Origin: Lunularia cruciata
Lineage: Eukaryota > Streptophyta > Marchantiopsida > Lunulariales > Lunulariaceae
Direction of reading: 5' to 3'
Assembly: GCA_948567375.1 (NCBI GenBank)
Contig: OX419758.1
Span: 66,865,965-66,929,964 of the forward strand
Length of the DNA: 64,000 bases
Shown here: positions 11,112-19,897 of the stretch, in pieces
How positions within the stretch are numbered: position 1 is the first letter of the stretch
Layout: each line of letters begins with the position of its first letter
Program-made: the position numbers and the translations under genes
Notes under the pieces: generated by a model
Told to the model about the DNA's origin: nothing
What the model saw: only the letters and a program-made list of their open reading frames with translations
Databases searched by the model: none

Positions 11112-11802
11112 TGTAATACCCATTTATGTATGTGTGTGGTATTGTGATATTTAGCTTGGTATTACAAGTACTTGAGAGATATTATTTATATAGAGATAAA
11201 GGATGATTCTACATTAGTCATGATAAGCTAAAGTTAGTCATAGCTAAGATAGAGGGGACCTTACTTTAGAGGAAGTAGAAAAGATGAGCACCACTATTTT
11301 GGATTTTAGTGTGTTGACTTGGTATTATTCTTAGGTGTTTGGCTTTGAGGAAAGAGTTGAGAACTCTTGGGCCCGCAAGCCTTTTTGTTTTGGATTCTTC
11401 TTTAGTCCAAGGATAGCCCATATGAAAGAATCCTTGACTTAGTGGTTGAGTCAAGATAAGACCACATGCTTAGGGGAATATGCCCATGTGAATGGATATT
11501 CCTTTATAATTTTTGACTTTACTTGACTTTTAGCCTAGTAACTTGAGTTACTCCAGTAATTAGTAACTTTGGTGCATAACTATTTCACAAGTATATAAAC
11601 AAGGGATGAGGAGGTACTCATCATCCTTTCATTTGCAACTATCTCTCTCTCATTGAGTTCTCTAGTGAGCAATGTCTTGAGTCTTGGAGTGTTAGCCTTG
11701 GAGGAGTATGATGGAGTTGGGGTTCCTTGCCTTCTAAGTCCATGGTGCACTACCATAATAGCCATTAGAGGTTCATCTTGAGTGAGAGACAGCAAACTCA
11801 CA
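11112..11802 (+). repeat. 5' LTR of A1 (LTR-A)
   Basis: A 691-bp LTR starting TGTAATACCC and ending ACTCACA. It matches the LTRs at 28237-28926, 34992-35683, 41389-42080, 48528-49219 and 61081-61772 and the pieces at 49220-49569 and 57988-58308. It shares the variant GATGATTCTACATTAGTC with only the 34992-35683 copy, evidence that these two are a pair. Confidence 0.92.
11513..11599 (+). promoter_or_regulatory. LTR-A core promoter: W-box cores, palindrome and TATA box
   Basis: TTGAC cores, the WRKY-factor W-box core, occur at 11513-11517 and 11523-11527. The perfect inverted repeat GTAACT-TG-AGTTAC lies at 11538-11551 and TATATAAA at 11592-11599. All are kept in most LTR-A copies (A3: TATA on the minus strand at 48732-48739). 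The spacing fits a promoter with transcription start near 11625. Confidence 0.55.
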
Positions 11803-11806
11803 TTTT

Positions 11807-11823
11807 TGGTTCCGTTGCCGGGA
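11807..11823 (+). other. Primer-binding site of A1, tRNA-Asp-like
   Basis: TGGTTCCGTTGCCGGGA begins four bases after the LTR. The CGTTGCCGGG core equals that of the tRNA-Asp PBS (TGGCGCCGTTGCCGGGG), while the first part differs. A3 has the same site with one change. Confidence 0.65.
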
Positions 11824-12657
11824 CCTCTCTAGAAGGCAAGATAATGTTCCGCATTCAATTGTACATTAGGCAAAAGGAGACTATGAGAGCTCACTTGGAG
11901 AGAACATTAGGAGAAGAGAGGGCTGAACTTATGTTAGAGAACCAAGATCTATTTGTATACCATGTAGTTCATTATGATGTCTTTGAGGTGATTTTGTACA
12001 TCTTATACACATGAGAGGAATTGGAGAGATTGTGTGAGGTGGATTGCAGATTTTGGGGATTAAGGTGATTTTGGGCAAAATCCAAGTTTGAGTTCTGGAC
12101 TTGAAATTTCTACACATGATAGCTTGGGTTATCTTTAAATTAGTACACTTCAAATTATTGTGAGACCTACTATGCGCACTATGGTAGAAATTTTGAAAGT
12201 TGATAGGGTAAAGTGCTCCTACATCTGCATGCTCTCTGGAAAATTGTACAGAGTCTTCCATTTCTTCAATTTTCTATGAATTGTCTTGAAAATTTCAAAA
12301 ACAATTCAATGCATTTTATCCTACCTGCTGCCACAAAAAGTAGAGAGAGATCGTTCTTGCACAAGGAGTTATGAGTTTTTGAAGTGAGGGGGGTGGTTTT
12401 CAGACCAGATCTGAAATATGTGTGCTGAATAGAAATGTGTCTAGGCTAAATGGCTAAATGAAAAGATCTGAAATTTTGCAAGGAGAAATGCCCTTGAGTT
12501 TTGATCAAGTCCAAAAAATTTCAAAGGACTTTCACATACTGGTTGGGAGATTTGAGTGACATTGTGAGGAAGGGTCAATGCAAAGTGGAGATCTTATGCA
12601 TGAGGAGTTTGAGAGCAGCAAAAAACATGTTTGAGTGTTTAGATTCATCTTGGGAAA

Positions 12658-13131
12658 ATGGAGGGTCATCAAGAGTGGAAATTGAGATTATGCAAGGTTC
12701 TCCAAGGGTTTAAGGTGATTGTAGGGGTGGATTTGAGGAAAAGAGAGTTTACAATAGAATTTGAATTGAGTGTTGAGAGGATCCAAAAACCTACACCACT
12801 TGGAGGAAAGAGTGAGTCTAAGTGCTTTCTATGTGGAGAGAAGGGACATAAGGCAAGTTCATGTACATTGACCTTTGAGAGCAAGAGAATGAGGGAAAGG
12901 AGAGGCTTACTTGACTTGGGTTTGCATGTTGGATCTTCTTCACCAAGATTAGGAGGGAGAAGATCTAAGACCAAGGAGTTGTGTGAGGTTTGTGGAGTGG
13001 AAGGACTTCCAAAAGGACATGAGTGTAGTGGAGTAAAAGCACTTTTGGAGACTTTGGTGAAGGATCTTGGAGAGAGTCTTAGTAAAGCCACAGAAATACT
13101 ACCACCTTCATCAGCTATTTCTCAAGATTAG
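12658..13131 (+). CDS. Family A leader ORF with two zinc-binding motifs (ORF0)
   Basis: 157 codons, open, placed between the leader and gag on the sense strand. It contains a zinc knuckle CFLCGEKGHKASSC (C-x2-C-x4-H-x4-C, residues about 57-70) and a second cluster CEVCGVEGLPKGHEC (C-x2-C-x8-H-x-C, about 108-122), with basic sequence between. Copies are at 47197-47670 (A3, open) and 56650-57128 (A2, decayed), so the frame and both motifs persist. It is separate from gag, which has its own knuckle. The ATG is at 12658. Open-looking sequence upstream in the same frame is broken by stops, so this may be the end of a longer spliced or decayed protein. Nucleic-acid binding is likely, further function unknown. 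Confidence 0.6.
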   Translation: MEGHQEWKLRLCKVLQGFKVIVGVDLRKREFTIEFELSVERIQKPTPLGGKSESKCFLCGEKGHKASSCTLTFESKRMRERRGLLDLGLHVGSSSPRLGGRRSKTKELCEVCGVEGLPKGHECSGVKALLETLVKDLGESLSKATEILPPSSAISQD

Positions 13132-13365
13132 TGATGGAGATAATCTTTCAACTTATGGATAAACTATCCATGAGGGTTCGATTAATATGCACTCTAGGAT
13201 TTGATGTTGCTATAGAAATCTTGGAGCAACCTGAACCTTTTGTGTTCCCTAGGGTGGATTACTATCAAATGGTGTTAGTCATGTACATACTCTATTAGTT
13301 ATAGAGTGAGAGAAAAGAAAAGAGAAAAAAAATTTGAGAGAAAAGAAAGATAGTGAGAGGTTAAG

Positions 13366-14965
13366 ATGGGGAAACTTCCGGTTTTCTTTGGCAAGGATGG
13401 AGAAGATGTGGAGGCCTTTGAGAGAGACTTCAAGAGAGCTTGCATAGGAAACAATGAGAGGAGGAAGAATGAGTGGGCCTCATTATTACCAGATTTCTTT
13501 GAGGATGCAGCACTTACATGGTATGAGTCAGAATACCCAAAGAGAGAGAGGAGAGATAGGCAAGAAGAGTCTTGGGAGACTTTGACTTCAGCACTCATTG
13601 AGAAATTTCTTCCTGATGAGAGTTATGAGAGATTGATGAGTGAGGTAACCTTTCTCAAGCAAGGAGATTGGAGAGAAAGTGAGGGTCTATGTGGAAAGAG
13701 TGGAAAAGTTAGAGTCCAGATTTTGCATAGTGTTGAGGAAGGGTTGGAATGATGTGAAGACTACTATGATTGGCATAGGGGCGATGCTCAACAAGAATTT
13801 TGTGGGAGAGTTGAGACCACAAATAAGAAGCAGGTGAGATATGAAAAACCTTCTTCCAAGGTTGAAGCTATCAAAATTGCAGTTCATATGGAGGAGAGTT
13901 TGGAAGGGGATGAGAGTGATTTGGTGGTGAAGGAGGTTGAGCATCCTCCTCAAGGATTTGAGTATGGTGGAACTTCTGATACTTTGGTAGCAAGAGTTGC
14001 ACCCCAAGTAGTAGTTGCTCCAGTTCTTGCACCTCCACCAAAGGATCAACTTCAAACCATCACAGAACAACTTGCGGATCTCAAGATCAATGTGGTGCAA
14101 CTATGGGAGAAGAGAGAGGTGGATCAGAATGTAGGGAGAAGGTCTAGGAGTTATGGACACTATCCATATAGAGGAGGTCAACCAGCCAAAAATTTCAATG
14201 ATAGAAATTGTTTTGGTTGTGGAAGAAGAGGCCAAATTGCCCAAATTCCACTTACCATGGAGGAAGGGGTTATGAAGGAGCCAATAGAGGGAAAGAGGGA
14301 GGTAGTGAAACCCAAGTGGCTCCTAATCCAAACAAAGGTAAGGGGATAGCATCCATAGATGTGGTGGAGAGCAAGTATGAGAAGGGAGAGTGCTCAAACT
14401 CCAAGAGTCTTAATTTGGAGCTTTTGGCTCAAGAGAAGAAGAGAGCTCGTTTTGTAGAGGATATTCACTCTTCTCAAGGATTTACTCCAAGCAAGGATAC
14501 TCCTATGTCTACTAGGAGCACTTGCACCTCAACACCATCAACAAGAAAGACTCCGAGGAAGAAGTTGGGGATGGAGGATTTCTTGATTTCAAAGCAACAA
14601 TAGAACTACAATGTGTTCGAGGATGTTGGAAGGCTAACATCACAGTGGGCCAATTGATTGCTTTGAACCCTACCTTGAGAAAGGAGCTTAGAGGTGGTTT
14701 GAGTGCTACAAGGAGCAAGAAGAAGAAGAAGGCAAAAGCTTGAGTATCAATGGGGGTGGTGGATGCCAAGCCAGTACCATGGGAGGCTTGTGAATATGCC
14801 TCCAAGATTGATGTGAGAGTGAATGGTCACAACATCAAGGATGCATTGGTTGATGGAGGATCAGCAGTAAATGCCATGTCAGAAAGGTTGATGAAGAAGT
14901 TGGGTATGATACCCTCAAGACCTTCAACATTTGTGGTGAGCATGGCAAACAAGCAACAAGTTTGA
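13366..14965 (+). pseudogene. gag-protease of A1
   Basis: The ATG at 13366 starts MGKLPVFFGKDGEDVEAF, followed by the gag core ALTWYESEYPKRERR. A frameshift at about 13660 moves the frame, which is regained near 13834. The gag zinc knuckle (CFGCG at about 14208) has lost its last part by a 12-bp deletion compared with A3. A Ser/Thr-rich linker follows, then the protease active site DALVDGGSAVNAMS at about 14850-14890, with catalytic Asp in the D-G-G-S form. The frame ends at a TGA (14963-14965) that A2 and A3 share. A full gag-protease would be about 545 codons, as in A3. Confidence 0.8.
14963..14965 (+). promoter_or_regulatory. Shared in-frame UGA between protease and RT, followed by CUA
   Basis: After MANKQQV the frame meets TGA CTA and then continues open in the same frame into pol. 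The same TGA is at 24471-24473 in A2 (TGA TTA) and at 45340-45338 in A3 (TGA CCA). UGA-CUA is a known context for translational readthrough in several RNA viruses. It could regulate the Gag-Pro to Pol ratio, or it may simply be an inherited nonsense codon. Confidence 0.45.
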
Positions 14966-17055
14966 CTAGTAGGGGTGATGGATAAAGTGGTAGTTTCAGT
15001 TATGGGAGTTCAAAATCTCATGACTTTCCAAGTCTTGAAGGATTCAAGTTATGACTTACTTCTTGGGAGGCCATAATTGAGAGCAGCACGCACAATTGAT
15101 CGATGGCACAAAGGGTACTTGAGGATTGGGCCATCAAACCATAGAGTCATAGTTCTTGTGACTAACACCACGAACACTTCACATTCAGATACACCATCTT
15201 CTGATTATTGAGAATCAGATTCTGAAGAAGGAGCTTCAGGTGTGGACACAAGCATGGAAGAGGAGACTTTCACAGAGGAGGATGAATCTGAATCTGATTC
15301 AGATGTATATCCTTTGTGTGCTATGGATTTTGCATCTAAGCCAGAGGTTTTGAAGGACCCAGATAAATCACCATTGACACTTGAGAAGGTAGAGAGAAGG
15401 TTAGCTACCCTCAAGTATGGCCAAAATGTTACCAAGGAGGAGAAGGTGAGATTTGAGGAGATTTTCTGCAAGTTCATCCATGTTTTTGCTTTTAGTTACA
15501 AGGATTTGAAGGAAGTCACCTTAGAGGAGCACAAGATAGAGGTGGAGTCACATGCAAGACCAATCCGCTAAAAATAACATTGCATTAGCCCACCAATATC
15601 TTTGGTTGTGAAGGAGGAGATTGATAAGCTCAAGGAGGCTAGATTTATCCTTGAGGTAGAGAATTCAGAATAGGTGTATCCAATTGTCATGGTGAAGAAA
15701 AGAATGGCAAGCTTCGGGTATGTGTGGATTACAAGAAGCTCAATGCTGTTACCAAGAAGGACTACTACCCATTGCCATTCATTGATGAGATCTTGGAGGA
15801 GGTTGCAAGTCATGAGAGGTATAGTTTTGGAGATGGTTATAATGGATATAACCAAATCAAGATTGCACCAGAGCATCAACAACTCACCACATTCACCACA
15901 CCTTGGGGAACTTATACTTTCAAGGTCATGCCTTTTGGGCTTTGCAATGCTCTAGCCACATTCCAACGGTTCATGGACAAGGTATTTGAACCTTTGATTG
16001 GGAAATTTGTGAGAGACTTCATTGATGACTTTTGTGTCTATGGGAGCAAGGAGGAGCACTTTGAGCACCTAATCAAAGTCTTGCAACGCTTGGATGAGGC
16101 AAATGCATCACTCAACCCAAAGAAGTGCATTTTTGGATGTAAAGAAGGTCTACTTTTGGGGCACATCATCTCCAAGGATGGAATAGTAGTTGATCCTGAG
16201 AAGGTGAGGAAAATCTCAAACCTTCCATTCCCTTCAAGCTTGAGAAACTTACGCCAATTCTTGGGGATGGTTGGATACTATAGGAGGTTCATCTTCTCAT
16301 TTTCCAACAAGGCTTATGCATTGACCATCTACATGAAGAAGGGTGTAGATTACATGGTGATTTTGGAGGACAAGGAGGCTCTCAAAGCTTTTGAGGAGCT
16401 CAAACAATCCCTTGTTGTAGCTCCAATTCTTGCTAAACCTGATTGGAGTAAGCCTTTCATCCTCTACATTGATGCTTCTAATGTAGCTGTAGGATGCACT
16501 CTTAGTCAATTAGACCAAGATGGGCATGATCATCCAATAGCTTATGCTAGTAGGCAGATGGTTTCAGTAGAGAAGAACTACTCTATCACGGAGAGAGAAG
16601 GGTTGGCAGTGATCTTTGGTCTCAAGAACTTTAGACACTACTTGATTGGAGGGAAAGCCACCATTGTCACAGATCACAAGGCTTTGAAGTACATCTTCAA
16701 CAAGCCTAATGTTGAAGGGAGACTAGCAAGGTGGATGATACTCTTGTCTGAGTATGACTACACCATTGAGGACAGGCCAAGAAAGAAACATGCAAATGCT
16801 AATTTGTTATCTAGAGCCTATGATCATGATGAAGATGAGCCAGTGGATGATTCCTTCCCAGATGAGGAGCTCATGACAATCTCAGTCACTCAAGAGGTTC
16901 CAATGAAGTACAAGGAGATTGTGGATTTTGTGACAAGAGGTAACTATCCAGAAGGGATGCATGCTAGGGAGAGGAAGGCCCTTGCAGCAAGATCTAGACC
17001 TTACACAATGGTGGAGGATATTCTTTTTCACCAAGGAGCAGATGGTCTACTTTGA
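14966..17055 (+). pseudogene. Reverse transcriptase-RNase H of A1
   Basis: Downstream of the TGA the frame reads MDKVVVSV, SSYDLLLGRP and an acidic linker, with stops near 15210, 15571 and 15670. From 15724 there are 443 open codons: VDYKKLNAVTKKDYYPLPF, GDGYNGYNQIKI, the RT catalytic box FIDDFCVYG (about 16018-16044), LGHIISKDGI, FLGMVGYYRRF, then RNase H with LYIDASNVAVG (catalytic Asp), ITEREGLAVIFGL, VTDHKALKYI and KHANANLLSRAYD. It ends at TGA 17053-17055 shortly before the integrase. Compared with A3 this is the better preserved RT-RNase H of the family. Confidence 0.88.
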
Positions 17056-17061
17056 AGAGCA

Positions 17062-17325
17062 ATGGGTAAGGAAGAGTCTATCCTACTCATAAAGGAGTTT
17101 CATGAAGGTTTAGTATGTGGAGGACACTTTACAGGAAAGGTGACTGCTTTCAAGATTCTAGATGTAGGTTACCATTGGAGAAGGACTTTTAAGGATTGTC
17201 TTGATTATTGCAAAACTTGTCATGTTTGTCAAGCTTTTGATAGAAAGTCTACATCCACTCCACCACTAAGATCAATTCTATTGCTAGTACCTTTTGAGAA
17301 GTGGTGAATTGATGTTGTAAGTCCT
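17062..17325 (+). pseudogene. Integrase N-terminus of A1, cut off at an LTR-B
   Basis: Reads MGKEESILLIKEFHEGLVCGG, with the HHCC zinc motif completed by CKTCHVCQAF, and then KW-stop-IDVVSP, where other copies have the first catalytic Asp of the core (GIDFVGP). It ends at GTCCT (17321-17325), replaced by the family B LTR. A4 resumes with CCTCGCACTAG at 36583. In uninterrupted copies GTCCTC and ATAGAACCCC are joined directly, so nothing but the overlap CCT is duplicated or lost. Confidence 0.85.
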
Positions 17326-17872
17326 TAGTCACGCCATTTGTAGTGCCGCATCTAGATGCTCGGACACTGGAGTTCCAGTGATAGTAGTTAGAGTTATTCT
17401 AGCAGTTTCTCAAAGACTACTTTTTGACGGTTAGATTTTGTGTTCGGGGTATTGACTTCATGGTGGGGCCCACCATCACTTTGCACCGTCGAGTGTGCCG
17501 TCAGCGGGACCGTTAGGGTTTCAGTGCTAGCTTGAGTCCAGGGGGTATAGTTACTAAGTGAGCTCTAGAGAGCTCACTTCTCTGATGTTGAGCCTTCGAG
17601 TTCTTGGCTATGGTGGACAGAGGCCGGTGAGCGTCACCTGGATTCTCTAAGCTTCAGTGGGTGTGGCTTGACTGTAATCAGTGCCCAGTTGTTGGTAGTT
17701 TATAGAGTGACAGATCAAGTACTTATCTGAGTTGAGTTAAGTTGAGTGTGGTAAGCAATATGATTATTGTGGCACTTTAGAGTCTATGTATGACTTATGT
17801 GTGAGTTGTGCTTCTATAGTGTATGATGTTGACAGCGATGTATGTTGTGTAGCAATGTATATACGCACAACA
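17326..17872 (+). repeat. LTR of family B, copy 1
   Basis: 547 bp, starting TAGTCACGCC (TGTC in other copies) and ending ATACGCACAACA. The last 105 bp (17768-17872, starting TGTGGCAC) form a module that also occurs separately at 36584-36688 and 37269-37373. Left flank is A1 integrase, right flank is family C RNase H, with no matching target duplication. It is probably the 5' LTR of the PHD element now at 36584-41388. Confidence 0.8.
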
Positions 17873-19336
17873 TTACAAGAATTCACATATATTGTACAAG
17901 TAAGGAAGGGAGCTTTGCATTCGAATGCGGACTTCCTGTCCAGGTTAGAAACTCAAGACCAAGTGTGGGAAATTGACGATTGGTTCCTTGATGAAGAGTT
18001 ATATCAATTATCAGCAATGCGAAGTACGAGGTATGCAGCAGAATATCATTATCTGCATACTCTCCATTGTCCTGACGGGATGGACCCAAAGCAGAGGGCA
18101 GTCTTTCTCAGGAAAATGGGGCCGTACCAGCTCAAACACAACATTTTATTCAAGATGTGCAAAGATGAAGTACTTTGACGATGTTTGGAGTCATACGAAG
18201 TAGGAGTGATGATTGAATCTTTACACTCCAAAGCATCGGGAGGACACTATGCTCTGAAGAATACTGTTAAGAAAATTCTCTCAGTAGGGTATTGGTGGCC
18301 TACAATGTATAAAGACGTGCACGCTCATATCAAAAGCTGTGATTCTTGTCAAAGAACGGGGAAGCCGATGACTACTTCTCAATGGCCTTTGAGACCAATT
18401 TTGCCTTTGGCCCCATTTGAGAAATGGGGGATTGATTTTGTAGGTCCCATTCAACCAGTGACTCGAGTCACAAGAAAGCAATACATTTTGGTTTGCATTG
18501 ACTATGCTACCAAGATGGTTGAACCTGAAGCAACTTGCAGAGATGATGCTGAAACTGTGGCGGAATTTTTCTTTTGGAACATCATCTCCCGATACGAGTG
18601 TCCTTTGGAATTGGTCATTGACCAAGGAACACGCCTTTTGAACTCGGTAATGGAGGAGTTAACCAAGTACTTTCACATTAAACATCATAAGATGACTCCT
18701 TATAACCCAAAAGCAAATGGCTTAATAGAAAAGGCAAATGGGTTACTTTGTAAAATTTTGAATAAGGTGACTGTCAATTATGCCTATGACTGGGATACAA
18801 AGTTACTTGCAGCATTGTGGGCATATCAAATGACAGAAAAGATTACAACCAAAAAAACTCCATACTTTTTGACATATGGCTTGCATCCCATACTGCCAGT
18901 TGAATTTGAAGTACTGACATATCGTATTCTTTGCAAAGAACGACTGTTGGAGGAAGAAAGTCAGGATCTTCGGATTCATCAACTGATGTGGTTAGAAGAG
19001 AGAAGAGATGATGCAATGCAAACCACAAAGGAAGTTCAAGCACAAAGGAAAGTCAGGCACGATAAGCATATCAGGCTTGTGGCTGTACGTGAAGGAGATT
19101 TGGTTCTATTATATGACAATCGCCAAATATTTTTTCCAGGCAAGTTGCATTTGAGGTGGATGGGTCCCTATCGAGTTCTTCATCTTTATGAAAATGGGTC
19201 CATGCAGCTTGTAGACCTAGAGGGTAATCCTTTTGCCACTCGAGTAAATGGGTGGAGAGTTCGGAGATATTGGACCATAGACTCGGAAGTCTCTATGACA
19301 CCCAAGGTCTATGTTTGCGAGGACGGTCACTTTTGA
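17873..19336 (+). pseudogene. RNase H tail and integrase of family C
   Basis: Starts inside RNase H with LQEFTYIVQVRKGALHSNADFLSR. One in-frame TGA (18176-18178) follows DEVL; the integrase beyond it is open for 383 codons. Zinc motif: H-x6-H in LHSKASGGHYA and CDSCQ. Core: first Asp in GIDFVGP, second in LVIDQGTRLL, Glu in NGLIEKANGLL. The C-terminal RWMGPYRV is the GPF/Y module, and there is no chromodomain or other added domain. It joins DNA ends to the target in the nucleus. A polypurine tract and the 3' LTR follow at once. The upstream RT is missing, and the frame begins exactly at the LTR-B end. Confidence 0.88.
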
Positions 19337-19347
19337 GGGAGGGGGTA
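19333..19347 (+). other. Polypurine tract of family C
   Basis: The purine run GAGGGAGGGGG overlaps the integrase stop and ends two bases before the LTR start TGTGGTGCCC. It primes plus-strand synthesis and fixes the LTR boundary. Confidence 0.85.
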
Positions 19348-19733
19348 TGTGGTGCCCACAATTTTTTTTTTGTTCAAAATAAAGGAGAAGAATTGTATAG
19401 AGAATTCGAATTGCACCTGTATGGCCAAAGAAGGTGAAGAAAAGAGTCTTCGGGATGAAACCTGAAGTAAAGTGACTTTGGGTCATAAGGCAAAGTACTC
19501 GGAAATGCCTTGTCAGCATACAACCCAAAGTAAGGAGTCTTCGTATCGGGGGGAGCTCAACCCAAGGCGAAGACAGTCTAACAACCTTTTGTCGGGGTGA
19601 GAAATTCAAGAAGGGACCATTCAAAATTGGCGGCCCATATGCATGAAGTATGATTGACAGTGACAGGTGCGTGCAAGAGGTGTGATTTCTTGATAGAAAC
19701 TCGAATTGAAGAGAGACGAAGAAAGTGCGACTC

Positions 19734-19741
19734 TATAAAAA
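19734..19741 (+). promoter_or_regulatory. TATA-like box upstream of the LTR-C reading frame
   Basis: TATAAAAA at 386 bp into the LTR, 157 bp before the ATG at 19898. The opposite copy has an A-rich variant without the second T at the same place. If used, it would start an mRNA with the LTR frame as its first ORF. Confidence 0.35.
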
Positions 19742-19897
19742 TTGGGCTAACAATGAAGCAATGTCAAGCAATTTTCCTTTGCCATTGAGAAGTCATCTTG
19801 TAGGTGATCATGGGAAGGGAAATAGAGTTGAAGACGCGCTAGTGTGTAAGGGAGAAGTCAAGAGAGTGAATCGAGAGATAGTGAGAAAGCAGGAGAG

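Larger units (their letters stand above)
11112..17325 (+). mobile_element. Element A1, 5' part (LTR to integrase)
   Basis: Family A Gypsy element read on the plus strand: LTR, tRNA-Asp-like PBS, a long leader (11824-12657, no gene seen), a 157-codon ORF with two zinc-binding motifs, gag, protease, RT, RNase H and the first third of integrase. It stops at 17325, exactly where a family B LTR begins. The integrase resumes at 36583 on the minus strand (A4). The full-length A3 copy shows the expected layout and has no chromodomain. GGAC abuts the LTR at 11108-11111 and also abuts the end of the A4 LTR at 34988-34991. Confidence 0.88.

Noticed and set aside
18185-19336. Independent host gene with an integrase domain
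   Set aside because: It is followed immediately by a polypurine tract and LTR and preceded in frame by RNase H; it is the end of a pol gene.
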